Shown: positions 1 to 8,979 of the stretch, piece after piece
Position numbering within the stretch: position 1 is the first letter of the stretch
Layout of the letters: every line of letters starts with the position of its first letter
NCBI GenBank assembly: GCA_029298735.1
Contig: JANSLP010000059.1
Location: 79,854-143,853 of the forward strand
Reading direction: 5' to 3'
Origin: Ophiostoma sp. CBS 140.51
Lineage: Eukaryota; Ascomycota; Sordariomycetes; Ophiostomatales; Ophiostomataceae
Length of the DNA: 64,000 bases
Position numbers and translations under genes: made by a program
The notes under the pieces: generated by a model
The model's database searches: none
What the model saw: the letters and a program-made list of their open reading frames with translations, nothing else
What the model was told of the DNA's origin: nothing

Positions 1-1291
1 CACAGGGCGAACACGGACACGGCAGATCCAGCCGACGAGATGAGCACGACAGTGGTGGCAGGCAATCTGTCACCGAGCATGCCCATGACCATGGTCCCCG
101 GGACGGACGCGACGGAGAACAAGGCCAGCAACAGAGGGCCAGTGTAAGTGGACAGAGCCGTAGACTGTTCGAGTCCCAGGGAGACGGCGTAGGCTGACAA
201 GTACGTGTTGGGCATCTGGTAGCCGAGCGACTGGATAATATTGCCAATCATGAGCATCCAGAAGAGCGGGCGACGGAAGAAAACGAGGGAGGAGGTGGTG
301 GAAGGTGCCTGCGCGACAGTAGGCTGGTTGGAGCCGCTGCTCGCGTTGTTTTCGTTTTCATTGTTGTTTTCGTTGCTGTCGTTCTCATTGCCGTCACTAA
401 CCGGATCCGGAGAGACACCTTCCGGCACGCGCGGTCGCAAAAACAACAGCACAGGCGCTGCCATGATGGCCGATGCGACAGCCCAGCCTCGCAAGGTGGC
501 CTCGACGCCGTACTTCTCGAGCAAGACGGCTACCAGCAGCGGCATACCACCTCCCACCGTACTCTTGGCCGCCCACATGACACCATACGCGAAGCCCTTG
601 CGCTCAATAAACCAGTCGTCCAAACACAGCGAGGCAGCACCAAACAGCAGGGCACAACCCAGGGCATACAGTACACCCTGCGTGGCAATCAGTACCGCTG
701 CCGAAGAGCTTTCACTCGCACCGGGCGCCGACGAACCGGCAATGCTGGCGACCGAAATGACCAGTCCCAGCGGACCGCACCAGGGCCGCAGGCGCGGGAA
801 CCGGGTCAAAGCGGCCATGACGACGGGGACAGCCAAGTACATGACGCCCGTCTGCGAAGTGCCAATGGAGGTGACGCTGCCGGGGGAGGCATCGATCAGG
901 CTGTGTGTGGCATAGTATTGCCGGAAGACGCCAAACGAGAGCGAGTAGCCTGGCTGTCAGCGACGAGTGATGTAAATTAGTACGACGTATGTCGGGACGA
1001 CTCACCCCAAATTGGAGCCTGCGCCAGCGAGCAAGCTGCCAGGACAAGGTATGCGCCCCGGCCACGGTCGGGCGGCGGCACGATATGGCCTCCATAAGTC
1101 ACTTGGGCGGGGACTGAGGCACCCTCGGTGTCATGGCTTTGATTGCCGTTTTCACGCCGGCGACTGATACGGTGGATAGCCGCACTGCTCTTTTGGCGTA
1201 TGGAGCGGAACGTGGGTGCGGTGCGGCTGCCGACGAGTCTGCTGGTGGCGGCCGGCTCTGGCGAGCGGATATCGTCGAGTTCAATGTTCAT
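1..1291 (-). CDS. MFS transporter, monocarboxylate-transporter-like (3' end outside window)
   Basis: Integral membrane carrier of the major facilitator superfamily, closest in pattern to fungal monocarboxylate-type (MCT/MCH) porters; the substrate cannot be told. Exon 1 is 1006-1291 and exon 2 runs from 949 to the window edge; the 56-nt intron 950-1005 has a GTGAGT donor and CAG acceptor and closes the frame as APIWG-YSLSFGVF. The signature PPD-x-G-x-GA-xLVLAAC before the first membrane span (about residues 75-90) is typical of the family. A low-complexity Asn/Ser/Glu loop (NENDSNENNNENEN) separates the two six-helix halves, as expected for the central cytoplasmic loop. The start at 1291 (MNIELDD) was chosen because the longer frame opens only with TTG at 1333. 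About 411 residues are visible; the last helices lie beyond position 1. The family call is firm, the transport role is inferred. Confidence 0.85.
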
Positions 1292-2212
1292 GATGGGTGG
1301 GGAGGTGATATCGACGGCGATTGAGAAGTTCAATGAATGTCGAATTTAAGAAACATTATATTGAAGGAAAGATGTCGACGGGCGGTCGTCATTTTTATTG
1401 CTTCCTCCAGTCGCTGCGACTCTTATCCAAAAGTCGGAAAGAAGTCCGTATTACTTTTTTGCGACCTTCCTATTTCTACCAGTTCTCTCTTTCTCTCTCA
1501 TTGCAACAGCCACAGAAGGGCATTGCATCACAGGGCGTCCTGGGCTGCAACTAAAAAAACTTACACTGTTTTTATTGGGGCGATGCGAGTTAGTGGATTG
1601 CGGAGAACCAAGAATATTGAAAGTACATAAAGAACATCGGGCGTATCCCCTCACGGCTACACGGTCAACCTCCGACATCGCCAATAAGACGCGGCGTGCA
1701 GATCGTCCGGTTTGTATTTTAGTGGAGGGTGTGATTCAACATGATCGAACCGGAACGCTGCGAAAACAAACACGAAAACAAACGTGTATGAATTACGAAG
1801 CGATATAAAATTTTAAAATCTGAAAATGAACTGCATCGGCTTGACCAGCCAGGTATCTATTGTAATTTGTACGAGTGGTATCTATGGAAAGTAAATGAAT
1901 GAAGATATGGCTGTGAATCAAGCAGAAGAGATTGTATGTATAATGACCCGGCGGAAGAATAGACGAAAACTGTCCGTTTTGTGTTTGTATCGTGTTGCCC
2001 TTGTTGCTGAATGTTTTGTGTCGTAGTCGGTGTATAATGTCCAAACGAAATAGAAAAGAAAACAAGAAATGAGAGAAAGCGAGAAAATGATCGTATAAAT
2101 CCATAAAGGTATTACAAGAGAGTGTGCTGGCCAAGGACCAGCCGTGCCAGGGAAAGTGATGTGAAAAGAGTTAAAGTAGGGAAAAAAGTGAATGGAGAGA
2201 CCGGTACAACGA
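1292..2212. other. Intergenic: 5' flank of the MFS gene and 3' flank of the giant-protein gene
   Basis: I see no supported gene here. The short open frames on both strands lack conserved motifs. The stretch should hold the promoter and leader of the leftward MFS gene and the 3' untranslated region of the next leftward gene. It becomes AT-rich around 1790-2110. Confidence 0.6.
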
Positions 2213-5200
2213 CTACCTCGGCTCCTCTAGAGCCATGGCGTAGACGTTGTCTTTTTCCCACTGCAGGTAGTCACCCAGATCGTGACTCAGATTGTAGCCC
2301 ATGGGCGCAACATACTCTTTGCCGTCAGCACCATGGGTCATGATGAGATCGGCCATGGGACTCTGGGGCATGCTCTCGTAGCTGGCGACGCTGGCAAAGC
2401 TGGCGCGGACGTCCTGGACGGAGTGCATAGAGTTTAGGGGAAGACTGTGGAGGGTGCGTGGTTGAGTCGGTGTGATGTCGTCGCCGACAACATTGGTGCC
2501 GCTGCTGGTGTTCGAGACAAGCCCCGGAGCAGCACTGTTGTCACGGCTCATGGCATACGGACTGTTGGCAGAGTTGCTATTGTTGCAACTCGTGGGGAAC
2601 GGCAGAGCCTGGTTGACTGTCTGTGCAGTGAGGCCGGGGTCGGTAGAGATAACAGGTGCATTGTTGGGAGTGCCACTATCTCTGTTGCTGCTGCCGCAGC
2701 TGCTGCTGTAACCAGAAGCCGTCGTGGCGATGCTCGTGCTAGTTGTCGTGCGGCTGTGTGTGAGGCCACGAACATCAGTTGGAACTGGAGCACCTACACC
2801 TGCAACAGTGCTGCTGCTGACAGACGTCCACTGCGAACCGGCTGTGCGTTGCGTGTGGTGTGTCAATGTGGGCGGTGCTGCAGTGGTGGAAGCTTCTGGC
2901 GGCGGCGGGACGGCCCGAACCCATTCAGTATCCTCTTCAGCACTCGTCAGAAGCCGCTCCGGCTTGATATCGAGCAGCAAGAACCAGTCGGCCAGTCGAT
3001 CGACCTCATCCTGCTCAGCAGCCGAGATCTGACCGTAGTCAATGACTTCGCTGCGAAACTCGCCGGCACCGCCAAGAATGGCCATCTGGAAAGCGGTCCA
3101 GTCCAAAGTCTCTTCGACGGTGGCAATGTTGGGGTGGTGATGATGGTGGCGGAGTTTGTGGTCGTATGAGTTGCGGCTGTCGGTCTGGTTGTCCATCAAG
3201 TCTGAACGATTGAGGCGGATGGGACCGTGGCGGTAAGTGGGCATAACAAGTGAAAAGGGTGTTGCTGACAAGTAGACATAGGTCTCTTCGTCACGCTGGT
3301 GGGGAGTGGCGGAAGCAGCGGCGGCCAAAGCTGCCATGGGAGACGTCGACGATGATGCCGACAGGGATGATCTGGGATGGGGAATGAGGGAAGATGAAGT
3401 GGAGGAGGAAGATAAGAAGAAGGACGACTTGGGTGTCTTGCCGAGTGACTTGCGTGATGCTTTGGCCAGGGCCGGACGATGGCGGCGCTTCTGGCTGTCG
3501 ACATCGGTCACAGTGACTTGCGGGATGGACTGCGTCGGTGGTGGTTCAACGAGAGGAGGAGGAGGTGTGACAGTGTTGGGGTTCTTGCCCATCTTCTTGA
3601 TGAAGCTCTGGAAGCGCATTGGGTTCTTAGTGGGCGGCGAGGGAAAGGGGCCAACTTCATCAAGAGGTGACTTGGGAGGATCCGGCATGATGTTGGTTGC
3701 ATCTTCCTCCTCAGACTTTTTGTCGGCCTCATCTTCTTCCTCCCGCTCTCGCGCTCGCTCTTCCTGTTCACGTCTCCGACGCTCTTTGTGCTGAGCAACC
3801 GACGAGGCAAAGTAAGCCTCTTCCTCTTCGACAGGAAGCAAGATGGATACACGGACACCGGCAGCGCCAATACGACTGGGTAAATCTTCCATGTGGAAAG
3901 GCTCAATGGGCGTGGTGCTGCCATCAGGCTCCTCACGAGCCACACTCAAAAACAGAGTCTCGGTCTTGGTGGCAGTGTTGTTGCTGTTGTTGCTGTTGTT
4001 GCCACTGTCAGGCTTGGTCTCCCGAGGAGTGACCTCTTCGTCTTCCTCATGCTCTTCATCGCCCGGCCAGACCATCTGTGTGGCAATGTGCGGTGGCATG
4101 GGAAGAGTTGGCGGTGGGTACGAGTCCGTTGGAGGCGAGACGGGCATGGAGATAATGTTGGACTCAATGGGATTGCCATCGGCGTCGACAACGGCATCCT
4201 CTGGGTCGAGGGGGCTCACCCGGATCTCTTCCTCCTCGCACTCCAAAAGTGTCTCCAGGGGGGCGGTAGACGATGTGTCGATGGCATCAGGCCTGAGCAT
4301 TTGGGCCTGTGACCGCTGCAGCTCCTTGATGAGCGCCTGCTCGGCATCAACAAGCTCCCGCTGCTGCTTTTGATTTTGAGCCTCGTGCTTCTCCTTTTCG
4401 TCCTGCTCATCTAGAAGCTGCTTGGCCTTCCTCTTTTCTTCGGCCTCTTCTTGCTGCTTCTGGGCCAGAGCACGGCTCTCGCGGATGGCTTGCAGCTTTT
4501 CAAAGGGCAGCGTCTCGGTGACTTCCATGCGGCTAAAGAGACGGCCATTGAAGAGTTCGGTGACATTGTCGGGCAGTGTCCAACGAGAGCTTCCACTGTT
4601 GTTATTGGAGTTGTTGTTATTAGAGTTGTTGTTGTTGGAGCTTCCGTTGTTGTTCACATCCATTTGGCTTTTGCCATCAGAAAACGACTCGCCCTTCATG
4701 TTGGAAGCTGCTTGTCGCTCCCGCTTGCGAGCTTTTTTTGAGCGTTTCCGCTGGATGCGCAGAGCAGCGTCTGGCAGTCCCTTGTTGAGCCGTAAAGGCA
4801 AGAAACGAGTACCCTGCTTCTTGGGAGAGGATGGCGAAGGAGAGACAGACACAGGCATGGCACTGAATGTTCCGGATGCCCGTGATGTTGGGCCCATAAA
4901 GGACGGACGCGGTGATAGTGACGGCGATGGGCTCATCATACGCTGAGGAGTATTGGTTTCTGATGGGACAGCCGAGGGCACAGCAGAAGGTGATGGTGTT
5001 GGCGCCATGCGAGGCTGTGTGAAGGTTGGTGTTGTGCACACATTTCGCAGACCGGGACCGTCGGCAGTGTTGAGGTTGGCATTGGCAGTGCTATCGCTGT
5101 CGACAGTCAACAAGGATGATGGCTGCATCATGTTGGATACAGAGGACGTAGAGTCAGCAGTGGGACGGCGCAAGAGGCCGGCCTCTTCGGGCTGGATGGC

Positions 5201-7177
5201 AAGAGCCTGGAGCAAATCGATGCACGAGCCAGCGTCGGAGTCCGAGTCCGAATCGATGATGTGGGCGATAGTGACGACTTTCTTCTTAGTTTCCTTCTCA
5301 GTGTTGTCAACGAGACTCGTCTGGCTTTGGTCGAGGGCAATGCCGCTGTCCTTTTTGCAGTCGGGCTCGCCGTTTTGGTCACGGTAGAGAGGATGGATGG
5401 AGGTGTCTGTTGTCTTTGATGGGGCAGTGATAGTTTTTATTGATTTCTCAAACTTCTCAGACTTCTCAGTCTTTGACTTCCATGATGGCCGAGTTGCAAA
5501 GTAGGAAGACACACGAGGCGGCGGTGGAGGAGGGAGGGCTTTGGACAAGAGGTTGGGTGGAGCAAGGGCTGGAAGAGAGGCTCGAGACGACGTTGAAGGT
5601 TTGACAATTGAGGCCAGAGGAATGGTCGTATAAAGAGGCAAAGGAGGAAGAACAGGGGGGGCTTTGGAGGATGAAGAAGGAGAAGACGAAGACGGTGACG
5701 AAGATGACGGTTTGGGAGAGAAAGACGACGATGGCAATACATCGCCATGTTGGTCATGGTCATGGGCATGCTGCCATGCAGCGCGGCGCTCATCCGCGGC
5801 GGCATTCTTTTGTTTGTCCTTGTTTTTTTCGTCTTTGCTTTTGTCGTGGCTGTCTTGGGACGGCTGTTTGTTCTTTGGTGTGGACTGTGCAGTTTGTTGT
5901 GTAGGCTGGCCGATTTGGCGGTGGATTTGTTGTGGTTGTTGTGGCTGTTGTTGGCCCTTGCTGTTTCCGGCGGCCAGCTGCGCCTGCAGTTCCGGGTGCA
6001 ATTGCAATTGCACTGACAGCGGGGTTGCGCCTGCCTTGTGCTGCTTTTGTTTTTCTCCCCCTTTGTCGCTCCTGTCGCTCTTGCCCGATTTTCTTTGTCC
6101 ACCCTGGCTGGTCGTTGCTGCGTCTCGCGAACGGTTGTGGCTCTGTTGGCTCTTTTGGCTCTTGCCGCTTTTGGCCCCAAGACTCCCTCGTCTCCCTTGA
6201 CTGCTGCGTTGGCTCCCTTGGCTGCCCAGGCGGCGGTGCTGTGGTTGGCTCTTTCTCTTTTGGTCATTTCGGTCGCTTCGGCTTTTTTGAGTGTGCAGGG
6301 TGTTTTGATCGCTTTTGTCTCCTTTGTCGACCTCTTCTGTTCTGCTATTTTTGTCGATGCCGTCATTGTCTCTGTTTGTTTCGGCCTCAATCTTGCCCTG
6401 GTCAAGTGAAATTGAATTAGACCGCCGTGCTGGCCGGGCACCTGCCGTTCGTGCCGCATTTCGTGGCGGAACAACAATGGGCTGTGGAATCCGTCGATTT
6501 TTCCGTCGAGGAATTGGAGGTGGTACGCTGTCGCTGTTGTCTGCAATTTGTGGAAGGTGAGTAGATTGTGCCGGCTGGGGAAACCGACCGATGATTGCGC
6601 TTTCTGTGCTTTCTGACCGCTTCTTGTTTGTCGTGTTTGTCGTGCTTGTTGATGCGTTTGTTTCGTGGCTCATCAATATCCGATCAAACGTCGTGGCCTG
6701 AATCGTCTTGATGGTCCGGACTGTCCTGGCCGCCTCACTCCCTTCGTTGTCCATGCGCAAACGCAGACTGCTGGCAGCCGCTGCTGCCGCTGCCGCCACG
6801 ACCGCCTTGATGCGGTCAATCTCTTCTTGGCTCAGCTCATGGTCGACATTGTCTGTGAGCCCGCGCTCGGCTTGTGGTGTCGTGATGCTGATGCTGCTGT
6901 CGGGGTGGAAGATGGTGGTGCTGCTGCTGCCGGAGCTGCCGCGGCTGCCGTGGCGGCTGCGAGTGCGGGTGCCATCGCTGGCAGTGCTACCCCGGCTGCT
7001 TCCCCGACTCTCATCACTCAACGCACTGTTGGTACTGGCATCGCTGCGTCTTTTGGTACTGTTGTTGCTGTGGAGGAACCGCTCATCGGTCGGCAGTGCT
7101 GCTTCGTCGGCAATGAGAGACAGCCGGCGGGGTGAGGAAAACAGCTTCCGGATGCTGAAGCTGTTCCGTGACGGCAT
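2213..7177 (-). CDS. Giant intrinsically disordered protein of unknown function (1654 aa)
   Basis: One uninterrupted frame with an ATG at 7177 and TAG at 2213. I do not recognise a named domain. Residues 1-35 (MPSRNSFSIRKLF...) are basic, followed by Ser/Arg/Thr-rich sequence, Gln/Pro repeats near 405-435, an Asn/Ser run near 839-861, and a charged predicted coiled coil at about 886-957 (EKLQAIRESRALAQKQQEE...). A second Arg/Glu-rich segment lies near 1126-1160. The only ordered-looking, probably conserved blocks are about 1296-1319 (ETYVYLSATPFSLVMPTY) and 1356-1412 (TLDWTAFQMAILGGAGEF and following), plus the C-terminus (GYNLSHDLGDYLQWEKD). A single 5-kb exon is unusual beside the intron-bearing neighbours but not rare in fungi. 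It could be a cytoskeletal or polarity scaffold; that is speculation. The existence of the gene is very likely, the function unknown. Confidence 0.85.
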   Translation of the reverse strand: MPSRNSFSIRKLFSSPRRLSLIADEAALPTDERFLHSNNSTKRRSDASTNSALSDESRGSSRGSTASDGTRTRSRHGSRGSSGSSSTTIFHPDSSISITTPQAERGLTDNVDHELSQEEIDRIKAVVAAAAAAAASSLRLRMDNEGSEAARTVRTIKTIQATTFDRILMSHETNASTSTTNTTNKKRSESTESAIIGRFPQPAQSTHLPQIADNSDSVPPPIPRRKNRRIPQPIVVPPRNAARTAGARPARRSNSISLDQGKIEAETNRDNDGIDKNSRTEEVDKGDKSDQNTLHTQKSRSDRNDQKRKSQPQHRRLGSQGSQRSSQGRRGSLGAKSGKSQKSQQSHNRSRDAATTSQGGQRKSGKSDRSDKGGEKQKQHKAGATPLSVQLQLHPELQAQLAAGNSKGQQQPQQPQQIHRQIGQPTQQTAQSTPKNKQPSQDSHDKSKDEKNKDKQKNAAADERRAAWQHAHDHDQHGDVLPSSSFSPKPSSSSPSSSSPSSSSKAPPVLPPLPLYTTIPLASIVKPSTSSRASLPALAPPNLLSKALPPPPPPRVSSYFATRPSWKSKTEKSEKFEKSIKTITAPSKTTDTSIHPLYRDQNGEPDCKKDSGIALDQSQTSLVDNTEKETKKKVVTIAHIIDSDSDSDAGSCIDLLQALAIQPEEAGLLRRPTADSTSSVSNMMQPSSLLTVDSDSTANANLNTADGPGLRNVCTTPTFTQPRMAPTPSPSAVPSAVPSETNTPQRMMSPSPSLSPRPSFMGPTSRASGTFSAMPVSVSPSPSSPKKQGTRFLPLRLNKGLPDAALRIQRKRSKKARKRERQAASNMKGESFSDGKSQMDVNNNGSSNNNNSNNNNSNNNSGSSRWTLPDNVTELFNGRLFSRMEVTETLPFEKLQAIRESRALAQKQQEEAEEKRKAKQLLDEQDEKEKHEAQNQKQQRELVDAEQALIKELQRSQAQMLRPDAIDTSSTAPLETLLECEEEEIRVSPLDPEDAVVDADGNPIESNIISMPVSPPTDSYPPPTLPMPPHIATQMVWPGDEEHEEDEEVTPRETKPDSGNNSNNSNNTATKTETLFLSVAREEPDGSTTPIEPFHMEDLPSRIGAAGVRVSILLPVEEEEAYFASSVAQHKERRRREQEERAREREEEDEADKKSEEEDATNIMPDPPKSPLDEVGPFPSPPTKNPMRFQSFIKKMGKNPNTVTPPPPLVEPPPTQSIPQVTVTDVDSQKRRHRPALAKASRKSLGKTPKSSFFLSSSSTSSSLIPHPRSSLSASSSTSPMAALAAAASATPHQRDEETYVYLSATPFSLVMPTYRHGPIRLNRSDLMDNQTDSRNSYDHKLRHHHHHPNIATVEETLDWTAFQMAILGGAGEFRSEVIDYGQISAAEQDEVDRLADWFLLLDIKPERLLTSAEEDTEWVRAVPPPPEASTTAAPPTLTHHTQRTAGSQWTSVSSSTVAGVGAPVPTDVRGLTHSRTTTSTSIATTASGYSSSCGSSNRDSGTPNNAPVISTDPGLTAQTVNQALPFPTSCNNSNSANSPYAMSRDNSAAPGLVSNTSSGTNVVGDDITPTQPRTLHSLPLNSMHSVQDVRASFASVASYESMPQSPMADLIMTHGADGKEYVAPMGYNLSHDLGDYLQWEKDNVYAMALEEPR

Positions 7178-8220
7178 CGTGAGGGAGTTGACGATTTACA
7201 GAATGCCGGAATGCACGGACGGATGGGAGGAGAGACAGCGAGCAACAGAGAGAGACAAGAGTGGGAAATTAAGGACTGACAGGTGCTGGGATATGCAGAT
7301 GCAGTATGAGGTTGATGATAGGAGAAGAAAGTGTGAAGAAGAAGAGAAGGAAAAGATAGGTTCGTCAACAGCGGCCGAACCCCTAGTTACATTGCTGTTT
7401 CTGCAGAGACAGGTCTGGGAGACAATATGGAGACGAACTGGAGACAGAAAGAGACAAAATAAATTGGGTTCTTGAAGGGGAACTGAACGGGGAAGTGCGC
7501 AGCCGGGGGATGCAATATAAAACAGCAAAAGAGGAAGAGAGTGATGGCCAGCACGACCAGCGTGGTCGGCATTTAGGTGGGCCTATGTTACTCACGACGA
7601 CCGTGTACAGGGAGAACGAGGGTTGGGGGAGCAGAGCCGGAGGCAGAGGCGGGATTTAAAATATAAAAAAAGGAAATAAATAGACTGAGATGGAAATAGA
7701 GATGTTTGTTGGGAGGCTTTTTTGGCGGTTTCAAACGACGACAACGCTATTTTGACTCCGGGCAGTGTTGCAGTAGAGGGAGATGGGCGGCAAACATTAA
7801 GAGGGATATTTTGAGGGAGAAGCTACAAGAAAGGCAAAAAATAAACAAGAGGCAGAAAATAGAAAACCCATAATGGTTTTGGCCCCAAATGCATTAGTAT
7901 AGAACGGCGATATGGAAAACTAGACAGTAAAACGAGAAGAAGGGGGGACCAAAAGGCGACCAGGACACAAACAACCTTGTGTTACAAGCCCAGGGAGCAG
8001 CCGAGTGGCTGAGAGGCAGAAGCGGCACGGAGGTGCGATTGACTCGAAGACAAAATGGTGGAAATCAAGATAAAAAGTCGTGAAGCTATAATAAACGCTA
8101 TTAATCCAGTCAAAAATAAAACTGGTAAATAGTACAGATCGAGTTATTCATTATGGGTAGGAACGATGCAGGGAGAGACACAAGAGAGGTACGAGTTGGG
8201 GGAAGGAGCAAAAGGGTGAC

Positions 8221-8255
8221 GGGCAGCGGGCAGCGGGCAGCGGGCGACGGGCAAC
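8221..8255 (+). repeat. Heptamer tandem repeat, five units
   Basis: Three perfect GGGCAGC units followed by GGGCGAC and GGGCAAC, head to tail, 35 nt in all. It is a minisatellite-like tract in non-coding DNA, with no sign of function. Confidence 0.8.
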
Positions 8256-8798
8256 GACCGAACGATGATGGGGGAAGGAGCGACCGTCCGTCCATCGTTG
8301 GACAAGAGGCAGCCCCAAGAAATCGCTCCAAGAGATGCGAGTCGTCGTGTGTGCATGCTCTGTAGACAGAACACAGAAACACAAGAAGCAGGAAGCAATA
8401 TGTCGTATTACTGCCCTCTCTGTTTTTGTGGTGCCCCTCCTTTCCCTCTATTACACCTGCATGTCGTACGGGATGCAAGGGTGCCATCTTGGCCCCTAGA
8501 CCCCAGCCTGGCCTCTGCTCTTTTTTCCCTCGCTGATTTTGCCAATTTTGCTGACCTACAGGACTTCGATCCGCTCATCCCTGCATGTTGCACAAGAAGT
8601 GGCCGGGAGGGACAGTGTACGCTGACGAGCGTTGTCGTATTCATAATGGTGTTGGTGATTCTGTTGGAGAATGAGGGAAGGAGCGACCAAGATGGTGGAC
8701 CGAACGACTTACACGGCCACGAAAGGAAAGAAGTGCCCGTAGTGTATGTCGTACGCTGTAGTGTGCCCCACTTAGGCTCGCATTGCCCACTGAGGAAA

Positions 8799-8822
8799 AC
8801 ACACACACACACCCACACAAAA
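8799..8822 (+). repeat. CA-rich simple repeat
   Basis: Short (CA)n microsatellite interrupted once by an extra C, followed by an A tract, about 90 nt upstream of the tRNA gene. Confidence 0.7.
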
Positions 8823-8908
8823 AACATCGTCGACATCCACAATTCTCCTCCACAAAAACCTCACGATAACCAAAAACCTCCACAACATGCAACCAATCAA
8901 GCTTCCAA

Positions 8909-8979
8909 GCGTCGGTGGTTTAGTGGTAAAATCTGTCGTTGCCATCGACAGGCCCCGGGTTCGATTCCCGGCCGACGCA
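8909..8979 (+). tRNA. tRNA-Gly (anticodon GCC)
   Basis: A 71-nt intronless cloverleaf. The acceptor stem GCGTCGG (8909-8915) pairs perfectly with CCGACGC (8972-8978), with discriminator A at 8979. The D-arm reads GGTTTAGTGGTAAAA and carries the A-box. The anticodon stem TGTCG/CGACA encloses loop TTGCCAT, giving anticodon GCC, and the T-arm has the canonical GGTTCGATTCC B-box. It decodes GGC/GGU glycine codons, favoured in fungal genes. A T-rich stretch suitable as a Pol III terminator follows at 8990-8997. No neighbour is functionally linked. Confidence 0.97.

Larger units (their letters stand above)
7178..8908. other. Intergenic: purine-rich leader region, no gene seen
   Basis: The first 400 nt are strongly purine-rich on the plus strand, that is, CT-rich on the coding strand of the leftward giant-protein gene, as is usual for filamentous-fungal promoters and leaders. 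The remainder holds heptamer and CA repeats listed separately, and no supported coding region. Confidence 0.55.

Noticed and set aside
1331..1333. Start of the MFS transporter at 1333
   Set aside because: The codon is TTG; the first ATG in frame is at 1291.
7990..8050. Possible tRNA-Ser-like element (GCAGCCGAGTGGCTGAG)
   Set aside because: Resembles a D-arm only; no T-arm GGTTCGA and no closing acceptor stem.
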